Shown: positions 15,725 through 24,941 of the stretch, piece by piece | Layout of the letters: the number at the start of each line of letters is the position of its first letter | How positions within the stretch are numbered: the first letter of the stretch is position 1 | NCBI RefSeq assembly: GCF_019375475.1 | Contig: NZ_JAHXGQ010000003.1 | Coordinates: 62,001 to 126,000, forward strand | Source: Saccharothrix obliqua | GTDB lineage: Bacteria; Actinomycetota; Actinomycetes; Mycobacteriales; Pseudonocardiaceae | Length of the DNA: 64,000 nucleotides | Reading direction: 5' to 3' | The notes under the pieces: generated by a model | What the model saw: only the letters and a program-made list of their open reading frames with translations | The model's database searches: none | What the model was told of the DNA's origin: nothing | Made by a program: the position numbers and the translations under genes

Positions 15725-18133
15725 GTGAAGCAGAAGAACAAGGCGGAGACGAACCAGAAGACGATCCGCTCCCGGCTCACCGGCGTGGTGGTGGTGCCGA
15801 GCGTGGTCCTGCTGGTGATGTGGTTGGTCTTCTCCTCCTACACCGTGTTCGACGGCTTCTACACCCGCGCCGTCGCCGTGAGCGTCAAGGACGCCTCCAT
15901 CCCGGCGGTGAACGCGTTCGTCGCCGTCCAGCGCGAGCGCCAGCTCGCCATGACGGCGCTCAGCAGGCGCAGCCCGGACCTCACCGACCTGCACGAGCAG
16001 CAGCGCGTGGTGGACGAGACGACCGGCACCATGCGCACCGCGTTCGAGGAGGTGTCCGGCAACGCGCCGGACGAGGTCAACGCCAAGATCGACGAGCTGA
16101 ACGCGCTGCTCGCCGAACTGCCCCAGCGGCGCGCCGGCATCGAGTCCGGCAAGGTCGACAAGGACGCCGTCTACGGCTACTACAACAGCGTCGTGGACGC
16201 GGGCACCGCGTTGTTCGGCACGCAGGCCCGGATCGTGCCGGACGCGGTGGCCTCGCAGGAGGGCATGACCGCGACCGACCTGTTCCGGGCCGCCGACTGG
16301 ATGTCCCGCGCCTCCTCGGTCACCTCCGGCGCGCTGGCCTCGGGCCGGCTCAGCCCCGAGGACCTGCTGGAGTTCGTGAACCTGGTCGGCTCCTACCGGT
16401 CGCAGCTGGCCACCACGACGCCGTTCGCCGCGGAGAAGGTGCGCGACGAGTACCGGGCGCTCACCGGGTCCGACAGCTGGCGCGGGCTCTCCGAGCTGGA
16501 GAACCGGCTGATCTCCACGCCGGGCGCCGAGGTGGCGCTGGACGAGTGGCAGGCCGTCGCGGGCCCGGTGTCCGAGCGGATGGTGGACCTGGCCGTCCAC
16601 CAGGCGTCGAGCGCCGCCGACACCGGCCTGGAGCGCGGCAACAACCGGTTCGTCACGGTCCTCATCGGCGCGCTCGTCGCGCTGGTCGTGGTGCTCGGCG
16701 GCATCGTCTTCGCCGCCCGGATCTCCAACCGCCTGGTCAACCGCGCCCTGATCACCCGCCTCGCCGCGTTGAAGAAGGACTCCCTCGCGCTGGCGCACGA
16801 GCGGCTGCCCGACATCGTGGACCGCCTCCGCGAGGGCAAGCACGTGGACGTCGAGGTCGAGGTGCCGCCGCTGGACTACGGCAGCGACGAGATCGGCCAG
16901 GTGGCCGACGCGTTCAACGCCGCGCAGTACACCGCCGTCGCCGCCGCGGTGAAGGAGAGCCAGGCGCGCGAGGGCGTGAACCGGGTCTTCCTCGACATCG
17001 CGCACCGCAACCAGGGCCTGGTGCACCGCCAGCTCAAGATCCTGGACAAGCTGGAGCGCGAGGAGGAGAACCCCGACCAGCTGGACGCGTTGTTCCAGCT
17101 CGACCACCTCGCCACCCGCGCACGCCGCAACGCCGAGAACCTGATCATCCTCGCGGGCGAGCAGCCGGGCAGGCAGTGGCGCAAACCGGTGCGGCTGCTG
17201 GACGTGCTGCGCGCCGCGGTCGCCGAGACCGAGCAGTACGTGCGGGTCAAGGTCAACCCGGTGCCGGAGACGGCGCTGGTCGGCGCGGCCGTCGCGGACA
17301 CCATCCACCTGGTCGCCGAGCTGGTGGACAACGCCACCGCGTTCTCGTCGCCGCGCTCCCAGGTGCAGGTGCACGCGAGCGAGGTGCCGCAGGGCATCGT
17401 GGTGGAGATCGAGGACCACGGCCTGGGCATCAACCCCGAGGACCGCGAGCAGCACAACGCGATGCTGGCCGACCCGCCGGAGTTCGACGCGATGCGGCTG
17501 CGGGGCGAGTCCCGGCTCGGCCTGTTCGTGGTGGCGCGGCTGGCCGCGCGGCGCGGCATCCACGTCGAGCTGCGCGAGTCGCCGTACGGCGGGACGCTGG
17601 CGCTGGTCCTCATCCCGTCCGCCATCGTCGCGGGCCCCAACGCCGCCGTCGAACCGGCGGAGACGCGCGAGCTGCCGCGCCGCACCTTCCCAGACGACAC
17701 CGTGATCCCGGAGCAGGGCGACGACTCAGTGCGAGACGCCAGGTTTCCCGACACCTCCCGCGAGCTGGAGGGCTTCTGGGCCCAGGCCGAGGCCGCGGCC
17801 AACCAGCGTTCCGTTCCAGCGGACAAGAGACTGAACGCCGATCCGGACCTGCCGCAGCACAGCGGCGACCTGAACCTGCCGCAGCGCAAGCGGACCACCG
17901 ACTGGCCGGCGGAGGACCCGGCCGCGAGCGCGCCGGACCGACCGGAGCTGCCCCGCCGACGGCGCCAGCAGAACCTCGCGCCGCAGTTGGTGCGCAACGA
18001 TTTCCACCCTTCGCCCGAACCGCTCGCCGAGGGCGACGTCGAGCAGTCCGCCGAGCGGGTCCGCGACGGCCTGTCGGCGTTCCAGCGGGGTACCAAGGAC
18101 GCCCGCCGCTCGAACGACGCCCTCGAACCCTGA
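15725..18133 (+). CDS. Conservon histidine kinase-like protein (CvnA type)
   Basis: This 802-aa membrane protein opens a four-gene conservon. One membrane helix lies at about residues 20-43, an extracellular nitrate/nitrite-sensing-type (NIT) helical domain at 45-305 and a second helix at 309-333. A HAMP-like linker follows, then the conserved RVFLDIAHRNQGLVHRQLKI block (about 418-438) and a HATPase domain with N-box ELVDNATAF (Asp535, Asn536) and EDHGLGI. The C-terminal 180 residues are disordered and proline/arginine-rich. Conservon kinases bind ATP and are thought to act with the partner proteins as a membrane-associated, G-protein-like switch. GTG 15725 has GGAG four bases upstream. Confidence 0.9.
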   Translation: MKQKNKAETNQKTIRSRLTGVVVVPSVVLLVMWLVFSSYTVFDGFYTRAVAVSVKDASIPAVNAFVAVQRERQLAMTALSRRSPDLTDLHEQQRVVDETTGTMRTAFEEVSGNAPDEVNAKIDELNALLAELPQRRAGIESGKVDKDAVYGYYNSVVDAGTALFGTQARIVPDAVASQEGMTATDLFRAADWMSRASSVTSGALASGRLSPEDLLEFVNLVGSYRSQLATTTPFAAEKVRDEYRALTGSDSWRGLSELENRLISTPGAEVALDEWQAVAGPVSERMVDLAVHQASSAADTGLERGNNRFVTVLIGALVALVVVLGGIVFAARISNRLVNRALITRLAALKKDSLALAHERLPDIVDRLREGKHVDVEVEVPPLDYGSDEIGQVADAFNAAQYTAVAAAVKESQAREGVNRVFLDIAHRNQGLVHRQLKILDKLEREEENPDQLDALFQLDHLATRARRNAENLIILAGEQPGRQWRKPVRLLDVLRAAVAETEQYVRVKVNPVPETALVGAAVADTIHLVAELVDNATAFSSPRSQVQVHASEVPQGIVVEIEDHGLGINPEDREQHNAMLADPPEFDAMRLRGESRLGLFVVARLAARRGIHVELRESPYGGTLALVLIPSAIVAGPNAAVEPAETRELPRRTFPDDTVIPEQGDDSVRDARFPDTSRELEGFWAQAEAAANQRSVPADKRLNADPDLPQHSGDLNLPQRKRTTDWPAEDPAASAPDRPELPRRRRQQNLAPQLVRNDFHPSPEPLAEGDVEQSAERVRDGLSAFQRGTKDARRSNDALEP

Positions 18134-18178
18134 CCAGCAGCAGTGGCCGGACGACTGGAAACCGGAAAGGCAACGGCG

Positions 18179-18613
18179 ATGAACGACATGACCAGCCAGC
18201 ACAACGAACTGAACTGGTTGTTGGAGGACCTGGTCGGCCGTGTGGTTGGTGCGCGGCACGCGGTGGTGCTGTCCGCGGACGGTCTGCTGCTCGGCCGCTC
18301 ACCCGGGCTGTCCAAGGACGACTCCGACCACCTGTCGGCCATGGCGTCGGCGTTCCAGAGCCTGGCGCGCGGCACGGGGCGGCACTTCGGCGGCGGCGCG
18401 GTGCGGCAGACCATCGTGGAGATGGAGCACGCCTACCTCTTCGTCACGGCGGCGGGCCACGGCGCGTGCCTCGCGGTCCTGGGCGAAGAGGACTCCGACA
18501 TGGGGATGATCGCCTACGAGATGAACATGCTCGTGAAGCGCGTCGGCACCTACCTGTCGTCCGCGCCACGCGGCACCGCGGCGGCCTTGCCCACGGCTCG
18601 CAGGACTTCCTGA
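18179..18613 (+). CDS. Roadblock/LC7 conservon protein (CvnB type)
   Basis: This 144-aa protein is a roadblock/LC7 domain (residues 8-125) with the typical LNWLLEDLVGRVVGARHAVV and LSADGLLLGRSPGLS segments. In conservons this protein, like MglB relatives, is the likely GAP or regulator of the small GTPase encoded two genes on. The family starts at MNDMTSQHNELNWLL, so ATG 18179 is preferred, with GGAAAGG about 8 bases upstream. Its stop overlaps the next start by one base (TGATG). Confidence 0.93.
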   Translation: MNDMTSQHNELNWLLEDLVGRVVGARHAVVLSADGLLLGRSPGLSKDDSDHLSAMASAFQSLARGTGRHFGGGAVRQTIVEMEHAYLFVTAAGHGACLAVLGEEDSDMGMIAYEMNMLVKRVGTYLSSAPRGTAAALPTARRTS

Positions 18614-18984
18614 TGGCCGGCCGCGAGGACTGGTGGTACGACGAGGCGGCCGGGCCGCTGGTCCGCCCGTACGCGATGGTGCGCGGCCGGACCCGCCCGC
18701 TGCGGCCGGAGCTGCACCTGGTGACCCAGGTGCGCGCGATGCCGTCCCCCGCGGACCCCGATGCGTTGTCCGTCGAGCACCTTGAGATCATGGAGCTGTG
18801 CCGGCGACCGCTGTCCGTGGCGGAGGTCGCCGCGTACCTCGACGTGCCCCTGGTGGTCGTCAAGGTGCTGTTGAGCGACCTCATCCAGCGCGGTGACGTC
18901 GTGATCCGAGACCCCTCCCGCGTCCCGCAAGTGCCGGACCGGAACCTGTTGCAGGCAGTGCTGGATGGTGTCCGTGGAATCTGA
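18613..18984 (+). CDS. DUF742 conservon protein (CvnC type)
   Basis: This 123-aa DUF742 protein has the family pattern: an N-terminal DEAAGPLVRPYAMVRGRTRP followed by a winged-helix-like half with LSVAEVAAYLDVPLVVVKVL and LIQRGDVVIR. It is the third component of conservons; the fold suggests protein or DNA binding, but its role is not settled. It starts on the TGATG overlap with the roadblock gene and overlaps the GTPase gene by 20 bases, so the operon is translationally linked. Confidence 0.93.
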   Translation: MAGREDWWYDEAAGPLVRPYAMVRGRTRPLRPELHLVTQVRAMPSPADPDALSVEHLEIMELCRRPLSVAEVAAYLDVPLVVVKVLLSDLIQRGDVVIRDPSRVPQVPDRNLLQAVLDGVRGI

Positions 18985-19558
18985 GCGACCGGGTGGGGAA
19001 CTGCTCGTACCCACCCCAGTCAAGATCGTCATCGCCGGCGGCTTCGGCACCGGCAAGACGACGATGGTCAACGCGGTCAGCGAGATCCCACCGCTGCACA
19101 CCGAGGAGCTGCTCACCGAGGCGGGTGTGGGCGTCGACGACGTCCTGGGCCTGGAGCAGAAGGAGACCACCACGGTGGCCCTCGACTTCGGGCGCATCAC
19201 GATCAACCCGGAGGTGGTCCTCTACCTGTTCGGCACGCCCGGCCAGAACCGGTTCTGGTTCATGTGGGACGAACTGGCCTACGGCGCGATCGGCGCGGTG
19301 ATCCTGGTGGACACCCGCCGGCTCGACTCCAGCTTCCCGTCCATCGACTTCTTCGAGCGGCGCGGCATCCCGTTCATCATCGCGGTCAACTGCTTCGAGG
19401 GCGCCCACCTGTACGAGGTGGAGGAGGTGCGCCGCGCGCTGGACGTGGAGAAGGGCATCCCGCTCGTGCTGTGCGACGCGCGGGACCGGGAGTCGGCCAA
19501 GACGGTCCTGGTGAACCTGATCCAGCACACCATGGACCGCCTGGACGCGATGGCCTGA
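18965..19558 (+). CDS. Conservon small GTPase (CvnD type)
   Basis: This 197-aa Ras-like GTPase has a P-loop GGFGTGKTT at residues 25-33 and a switch region with TTVALDFGRI. G3 appears as LFGTPGQNRF (Asp of DxxG replaced by Gly-Thr-Pro-Gly, as in this family). A late specificity segment reads VNCFEG in place of NKxD. It is expected to cycle at the membrane face with the kinase-like and roadblock proteins. ATG 18965 lies inside the DUF742 gene. No cytochrome P450 follows, unlike some Streptomyces conservons; the next gene is convergent. Confidence 0.92.
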   Translation: MVSVESERPGGELLVPTPVKIVIAGGFGTGKTTMVNAVSEIPPLHTEELLTEAGVGVDDVLGLEQKETTTVALDFGRITINPEVVLYLFGTPGQNRFWFMWDELAYGAIGAVILVDTRRLDSSFPSIDFFERRGIPFIIAVNCFEGAHLYEVEEVRRALDVEKGIPLVLCDARDRESAKTVLVNLIQHTMDRLDAMA

Positions 19559-19588
19559 CCGCCGGCGCGGATGTGATCGCCGACGTGA

Positions 19589-20962
19589 TCACCCCCGCCG
19601 CGCGGTGAGCACACCCCGGCGGCGCTGCGCGCGCAGCGCCGCCAGGTAGGTCGCGAAGTCCACCTGCACCGAATCGGCCGCCGTGGTGCCGTACCGCGCC
19701 CGTGCGGCCTTGAGGTGCGCCTTGACCTCCTGGCGCATCACCCGTTCGGCCGGCAGCTCGGCCGTGCCCTCCACCAGGTCGGCGATCCACTCCGCCTGCG
19801 CCTCCACCAGGCGCGTGATCGCGCCGAACGGCCGGATCAGGCCCGCGAAGTACAGGCCCGGGTGGGCGGGTGGCACCACCCGTTGGTAGAGCGCGACCTG
19901 CCCGGCCGGTTCGAACACCCATTCGGACGGCAGGAACGGGAATTCGATCCGATAACCGGTGCAGTAGACGAGGTCGTCGACCTCGGCCGCCGAGCCGTCG
20001 ACAAAATGTAGCGAGCCGTTCACGATGCGCTCCACCGCGGGCTTCACGACGAGTGCGCCGTGGTTGATGCGGCTGAGCAGCTCGTCGGATATGGTGAGCG
20101 CTCCGCCGAACACCCGGTGGTCCGGCTCGGCGAGCCCGTAGTCCGTCAGCCGCCCCCTCATCAGGCGCAGCAGCAGTTCGATGAGGCGGCGTTGCTCGGG
20201 GAACGCCAGGCGGGCCCACCAGGGGGCCGAGGCAATTTCGTCAATCGGTATCCCGAGCATTGTCTTGGGTACCACGTGAACGCCTCGGCGTTGCACCACA
20301 ATAGTTTTCACGGCCACCCGGGAAAGCTCCACGGAAATGTCCGCGGCGGAGTTCCCGAAGCCGATGACGGCCACCCGCCTGCCCGCGTGCGCCGCCGGTC
20401 CGGAGTAATCGAACGAGTGCGTTCTGCGACCGGTGAACGTCTCGTCGCCGGGCAGCGACGGCACCTTCGGCGACCAGTGGTGGCCGGTCGCGACGACCAC
20501 GTGGCCGTACGCGTGCCGTTCCCGCGCCCCGGTTCCGTCACGGGTCGTCACGAGCCACGTGCCGTCCGGTCCGCGGTCCAGCGCCTCGACTTCCACAGTT
20601 GTCCGGACCAGATCCGTCACGCCTTTGTGATCGGCGTAACTTTGCAGGTAGGAGGCCACCTGGTCGTGGCGGGGGTAGCGCGGGAAGTGGTCCGGCATCG
20701 GGAAGTCGGAGTAACCGGTGATCTTCGCCGAGGTGTTCAGGTGGAGCGACCGGTAGGCGGGTCCCGGTTCCGGCGGATCGGGGTAGCGCCACAGCCCGCC
20801 GACGCCGGCGGACCGTTCCAGAACCGTGACCGGGAGACCCCTGGAATGGAGCGTTCCGGCGACCGCCAGCCCCGAGATGCCCGCGCCGATCACACAGGTG
20901 TGATCATGGATGGGACGTTCGGGGTATTGACTACCGGCTGTTTCGCGCACTAGCGCCGCCAC
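19589..20962 (-). CDS. Flavin-dependent monooxygenase (FMO type)
   Basis: This 457-aa enzyme has the class B FMO layout: FAD Rossmann motif GAGISG at residues 26-31, the FMO fingerprint FTGRRTHSFDY near residue 176, and the NADPH motif GFGNSAAD near residue 199. FMOs N-oxygenate amines and amino acids. It is divergent, across 123 bases, from an ABBA indole prenyltransferase. In Streptomyces coelicolor an adjacent FMO and prenyltransferase convert tryptophan to a dimethylallyl-indole-3-acetonitrile by way of the aldoxime. That makes prenylated tryptophan the likely substrate here (inference). GTG 20962 is the furthest in-frame start with GGAAGA before it; a GTG at residue 5 is an alternative. 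Confidence 0.88.
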   Translation of the reverse strand: MAALVRETAGSQYPERPIHDHTCVIGAGISGLAVAGTLHSRGLPVTVLERSAGVGGLWRYPDPPEPGPAYRSLHLNTSAKITGYSDFPMPDHFPRYPRHDQVASYLQSYADHKGVTDLVRTTVEVEALDRGPDGTWLVTTRDGTGARERHAYGHVVVATGHHWSPKVPSLPGDETFTGRRTHSFDYSGPAAHAGRRVAVIGFGNSAADISVELSRVAVKTIVVQRRGVHVVPKTMLGIPIDEIASAPWWARLAFPEQRRLIELLLRLMRGRLTDYGLAEPDHRVFGGALTISDELLSRINHGALVVKPAVERIVNGSLHFVDGSAAEVDDLVYCTGYRIEFPFLPSEWVFEPAGQVALYQRVVPPAHPGLYFAGLIRPFGAITRLVEAQAEWIADLVEGTAELPAERVMRQEVKAHLKAARARYGTTAADSVQVDFATYLAALRAQRRRGVLTARRG

Positions 20963-21085
20963 TCTTCCGGCCCATTTCCGTCACCGAGCGTGCCCGGCCG
21001 CGCGGGGTGTGATCTCCGCCCACCGGCCGGTCCTCCATTGCGTGCGGGTTGTCCACCGGGTAAGCCTTGCGCCCGGAGGTGCCTA

Positions 21086-22213
21086 GTGTCCAGTTCCACC
21101 GCTGTGGCCCAGACCGCACGACGTGCGGGCCTGTTCCGCGCATCGTTTTCGACCTATCGCGAGTTCGCGCTCGGCAAATGGTTCGACATCAGTGCCGCAC
21201 TGGGCTTCTCCGCCGACCGGTCGCGGGCGTCCTCCGCCGAACTCGACGGGTTGCTCGGCGCGTGGGCGGACCGGACCGCCGGTGCCGAACCGGAATACCC
21301 GTCGTTCGTTTCCCGCGACGGTTTTCCGATGGAGTTCTCGGTGAGCTGGCGTGGTGGTGTGCCGGAAGTGCGGGTGTTGTTCGAAACACCGGGGGAGGCG
21401 CCGACGGCGTGGGCGGCGCAGGAGGCCGGGCGGGCGTTGACGCGTTCGCTCGCCGGACGGCCGGGTGTCTCGCTCGCCCGGTACCTGGCCGTGGAGGACC
21501 TGTTCGTGGTGCCCGACCCGGCGCCGTTCCGGCCCACCGTGTGGCACTCGATGGCGTACCGGCCCGGTGAGCGGGCGCGGTACAAGGTCTACCTGAACCC
21601 GCAGGCGCACGGCTGTGCCGCCGTACCGGAGGTGATGGCCGCGGCGATGGCGAGACTCGGGCTCTCGTCGGCGTGGCGCGGTGTGGCGTCCTCGCTCACC
21701 GAACTCGCCGCCGAGGGCCACGACCTGGAGTTCGTCGCGCTGGATCTGGCGGACGCGCCGGACGCGCGGGTGAAGGTGTACTTCCGGCACACGGGGCGCG
21801 TCGACCTGGACCGCGTGGCGTCGTTCGCGCGGACGCACGACCCGGTGCTCGCCCAGCCCGCGTACCGCGACGTGTACGGACCGCCGGGGCTGCCGGACAA
21901 CGAGCCGATGACCTGCCTGGCGTTCCGCGCGGGCGCGGGAGGGGCCGAGGAGGCGAACATCTACCTGCGCCTGCCCAGCGAGGTGTCGTCCGACGCGGAG
22001 GCCGCGGCACGCATCACGTCGGTGATGCGGCGGTTCGGGGTGGACCACCACCAGTACCGGGCGGTGGTCGACGCGCTCGCGCCGCAGCCGTTGGAGACGA
22101 TGGTGGGGATGCACGAGCTGCTCAGCTTCCGGACCACCTCGCGGCGGCCGGACCTGGGCGTGTACTTCCGGTTCGCGGTGCACGACACGGCGGTGGCGGG
22201 CGCGCACGCGTGA
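21086..22213 (+). CDS. ABBA aromatic prenyltransferase (DMATS-like, bacterial indole type)
   Basis: The 375-aa protein looks like a bacterial tryptophan/indole dimethylallyltransferase of the ABBA fold. Its sequence alternates helices with the repeated strands of a PT barrel: FSVSWRGGVPEVRVLFE, MAYRPGERARYKVYLNPQAH (Lys and Tyr in the prenyl diphosphate-binding KVYLNP strand), ARVKVYFRHTGRV and EEANIYLRLP. No DDxxD motif is present, as expected for the class. GTG 21086 has GGAGG six bases upstream. Its divergent partner is an FMO. The C-5 of tryptophan is the favoured target by analogy with the characterised Streptomyces pair, but regiochemistry cannot be read from sequence. Confidence 0.85.
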   Translation: MSSSTAVAQTARRAGLFRASFSTYREFALGKWFDISAALGFSADRSRASSAELDGLLGAWADRTAGAEPEYPSFVSRDGFPMEFSVSWRGGVPEVRVLFETPGEAPTAWAAQEAGRALTRSLAGRPGVSLARYLAVEDLFVVPDPAPFRPTVWHSMAYRPGERARYKVYLNPQAHGCAAVPEVMAAAMARLGLSSAWRGVASSLTELAAEGHDLEFVALDLADAPDARVKVYFRHTGRVDLDRVASFARTHDPVLAQPAYRDVYGPPGLPDNEPMTCLAFRAGAGGAEEANIYLRLPSEVSSDAEAAARITSVMRRFGVDHHQYRAVVDALAPQPLETMVGMHELLSFRTTSRRPDLGVYFRFAVHDTAVAGAHA

Positions 22214-22216
22214 CGT

Positions 22217-22250
22217 TGCGCGGGTCTCCGGTCGATGGGGGACCCGCGCA
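22217..22250. terminator. Bidirectional terminator hairpin
   Basis: TGCGCGGGTC (22217-22226) and GACCCGCGCA (22241-22250) form a perfect 10-bp stem that can extend inward by three more pairs. It lies between the convergent prenyltransferase and 3-hydroxyacyl-CoA dehydrogenase genes. Confidence 0.75.
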
Positions 22251-22279
22251 CCGTCAGGCCGTGTGGACCGCCGCGTGCT

Positions 22280-23143
22280 TCAGCTCGCGTAGACGTGGAA
22301 CCCGCGGCCGCTCTTCTTGCCCAGCAGGCCCGCGTCGACCATGCGCAGCAGCAGCGGCGGCGGCGAGTACAGGGGCTCCTTGAACTCCTCGTACATCGAC
22401 TCGGCGATCGCCTTGGTGGTGTCCAGGCCGATCAGGTCGGCCAGGCGCAGCGGACCCATCGGGTGCGCGCAGCCCAGCACCATGCCGTTGTCGATGTCCT
22501 CCGCGCTGGCGAACCCGGACTCCAGCATCCGGATCGAGGACAGCAGGTAGGGGATGAGCAGGGCGTTCACCACGAAGCCCGCCCGGTCCTGCGACCGGAT
22601 GACCTCCTTGTGCAGGACGCCGGTCACGAACTCCTCGGCGCGGGACCGCGTCTCCTCGCCGGTCAGCAGCGACGGCACCAGCTCGACCAGCTTCAGCACC
22701 GGGACGGGGTTGAAGAAGTGCACCCCGACCACCTGCTCCGGCCGGGTGGTGGCCATGCCCAGCTTCATGATCGGGATGGAGGACGTGTTCGAGGCGAAGA
22801 TCGCCTTCGGGTCCTCGACGACCTTGTCCAGCGCGCTGAAGATCTCGGTCTTGACCTGCTCGTTCTCCGCGACCGCCTCGACGACCAGGTTGCGGTCGGC
22901 GAGGTCGGCGAGGTCGGTGGTGAACCGGAGGCGCTCCAGTGCGGCGTCCCGGTCCTCGGCGGTCAGCTTGCCGCTGCGCACACCCTTGCCCAACGAGGAG
23001 GCGATCCGCCCCCGCGCGGCTTCGGTGGCGTCCGGGCTGACTTCGGCCACCAGCACGTCGAGGCCGGCGCGCGCGCAGACCTCGGCGATACCGGAGCCCA
23101 TCAGCCCGGACCCCACCACTCCAACACGTCGAATGTCACTCAC
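22280..23143 (-). CDS. 3-hydroxybutyryl-CoA dehydrogenase
   Basis: This 287-aa NAD(P)-dependent enzyme has the Rossmann motif VGVVGSGLMGSG (about residues 7-18), catalytic-region NTSSIPI and HFFNPVPVLKLVELV (active-site His), and the C-terminal dimerisation domain with AGFVVNALLIPYL and HPMGPLRLADLIGLD. It oxidises (S)-3-hydroxybutyryl-CoA to acetoacetyl-CoA or the reverse. Length equals that of the clostridial/actinomycete Hbd/FadB2 family. GTG 23143 has AGGA about nine bases upstream. It stands alone, convergent with the prenyltransferase; no thiolase or crotonase is adjacent. Confidence 0.93.
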   Translation of the reverse strand: MSDIRRVGVVGSGLMGSGIAEVCARAGLDVLVAEVSPDATEAARGRIASSLGKGVRSGKLTAEDRDAALERLRFTTDLADLADRNLVVEAVAENEQVKTEIFSALDKVVEDPKAIFASNTSSIPIMKLGMATTRPEQVVGVHFFNPVPVLKLVELVPSLLTGEETRSRAEEFVTGVLHKEVIRSQDRAGFVVNALLIPYLLSSIRMLESGFASAEDIDNGMVLGCAHPMGPLRLADLIGLDTTKAIAESMYEEFKEPLYSPPPLLLRMVDAGLLGKKSGRGFHVYAS

Positions 23144-23280
23144 GCCCCGATCCTGCCAGGGCGGTGGCGGGGTGGCACAACCTCCACCCGCCGGTCCGCT
23201 GCCCGGTGCGTGGGGGGTGACCTGGTGGTTCGTCGGCGGTGGGAGTGCTCGGGGCGGGGTTGGCCGCTGCGCGCGCCGGG

Positions 23281-24693
23281 TCAGTCGAGTTCCCGTTCGG
23301 CGCGGGCGATCGCGGCGAACTCCTCCTCCGGCGCCGAGGCGACCAGGTGGTGTCTGCTGTAGAACCAGAAGTAGGTCAGCGCCAGGGCCACCGCGCCCGC
23401 CGTGATGCCGGCGGCCAACGGGTCCACGACGAAGGTCGCCACCACGGCGGCCAGCGCCAGCACCAGGGCCGCGCCGGTCGTCACCACGCCTCCCGGTGTC
23501 CGGTACGGGCGGGGCATGGCGGGTTCGCGTCGACGCAGCACGATGTGCGACACCATCATCAGCACGTACGACAGGGCGGCGCCGAAGACCGCGATGTCGA
23601 TCAGCAGCGCGCCGTTCCCGGTCACCGCGGCGAGGGCGAACCCGAGCACGCCCGGCACGAGCAGCGCCGCGCGGGGGGTCCGCCGTCGGCCCGTCCGGGA
23701 CAGCCACCGCGGCAGGTAACCCGCCCGGGACAACGCGAAGAGTTGCCGCGAGTACGCGTATATCAGCGAGAAGAAGCTCGCCACCAACCCCGCCAGGCCG
23801 ACGTGGTTCACCAGGCGCGAGAGCACGTTGTCCCCGCCGTACGCCGCGCGCACCGCGTCCGGCAACGGGTTGTCGGACGCCTGCAACGCGCCCGCGCCCG
23901 CGCCGCCCGGTGCGAGCACCAGGATCGCCACCGCGAACAACAGCAGCACGGCCATCGCCGCGATGATGCCGCGCGGCACGTCGCGCTTCGGGTCGCGCGC
24001 CTCCTCGGCGGCCAGGGGGACGCCTTCCACGGCCAGGAAGAACCAGATGCCGTACACCAACGCACCCAACACGCCGGTGATGCCGAACGGGAGGAAGCCC
24101 CCGCCCGCCAGGTCGAACAGCCGGTCGGCGTCGAACTTCGGCACCATGCCGACCACGAACGCCAGCAGCGCCACGACCGCGACGCCGGTGATCGCGAACA
24201 TCAACCGCAACGCCTCGCCCACCCCGTACAGGTGCACGCCGACGAAGACCGCGAAGCACACCAGGTACACCGGCCAGGAATTCGTCAGGCCGAACAGGCC
24301 GATGGCCTCCACGTAGCCACCGATGAAGACCGCGATGGCGGCAGGTGCGACGGCGTACTCCACGAGGATGGCGACGCCGGTCGCGAAACCACCCAGGGGA
24401 CCCAGGGCACGCCGCGCGAAGCCGTAACCGGCGCCCGCGGCCGGCAGCGCGGCGGCCAACTCGGCCAGGTCGAAGACCATGCACCCGTACATCACGGCCA
24501 TGAGCGCGGTCGCGATCAGCAGGCCGCCCCACCCACCCCGGGCGAGCCCGAAGTTCCAGCCCGCGAAATCGCCGGACACGACGTAGGAGACCCCGAGCCC
24601 GGCCAGCAGGACCCACCCCGCCGCACCACGTCGCAACCGCCGGTGCTCCAGGTACTCGCGCCCCACCCGCTCGCACTCGACGTGCTCGGCCAT
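23281..24693 (-). CDS. Ethanolamine/amino-acid APC permease
   Basis: This 470-aa transporter of the APC superfamily has about 12 membrane helices from residue 22 to 455, starting AAGWVLLAGLGVSYVVSGDF. The segments GWNFGLARGGWGGLLIA, LAAALPAAGAGYGFARRALG and FFLAVEGVPLAAEEARDP match the ethanolamine-permease subgroup as I know it. It would import ethanolamine or a related amine by cation symport. It is divergent from a glutamine-synthetase-like ligase and hydrolase/dehydrogenase genes that fit amine breakdown. ATG 24693 has GGAG six bases upstream. Confidence 0.85.
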   Translation of the reverse strand: MAEHVECERVGREYLEHRRLRRGAAGWVLLAGLGVSYVVSGDFAGWNFGLARGGWGGLLIATALMAVMYGCMVFDLAELAAALPAAGAGYGFARRALGPLGGFATGVAILVEYAVAPAAIAVFIGGYVEAIGLFGLTNSWPVYLVCFAVFVGVHLYGVGEALRLMFAITGVAVVALLAFVVGMVPKFDADRLFDLAGGGFLPFGITGVLGALVYGIWFFLAVEGVPLAAEEARDPKRDVPRGIIAAMAVLLLFAVAILVLAPGGAGAGALQASDNPLPDAVRAAYGGDNVLSRLVNHVGLAGLVASFFSLIYAYSRQLFALSRAGYLPRWLSRTGRRRTPRAALLVPGVLGFALAAVTGNGALLIDIAVFGAALSYVLMMVSHIVLRRREPAMPRPYRTPGGVVTTGAALVLALAAVVATFVVDPLAAGITAGAVALALTYFWFYSRHHLVASAPEEEFAAIARAERELD

Positions 24694-24730
24694 CCGGACT
24701 CCAATGGGTCGGTAGCGTTGCCCTCGCACG

Positions 24731-24744
24731 GTGACGTGGGTCAC
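24731..24744. promoter_or_regulatory. Candidate operator between permease and ligase genes
   Basis: GTGAC (24731-24735) and GTCAC (24740-24744) are inverted around GTGG, in the divergent promoter region just upstream of the permease start. It is a short palindrome of the kind bound by GntR-like or similar dimers; no regulator gene is adjacent. Confidence 0.35.
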
Positions 24745-24941
24745 TCGACCGTGTCAACAAGCCGAGTGTGCGACGCCCCTCGCCGGTGGGGGGCGCTGTG
24801 CCGGGAAAACCGTTGTGGGAGCGGGAAAAGCGAGCGTGCGGGTGGCGCGGAGCCGAGCACTCCTCCGGTTCGGCGCGGGTGGCGTGCGTCACCCGGGCGG
24901 TGCCAGGATTGGCGCGGCCGACCTTCTGGAGGCAGGTGCGG

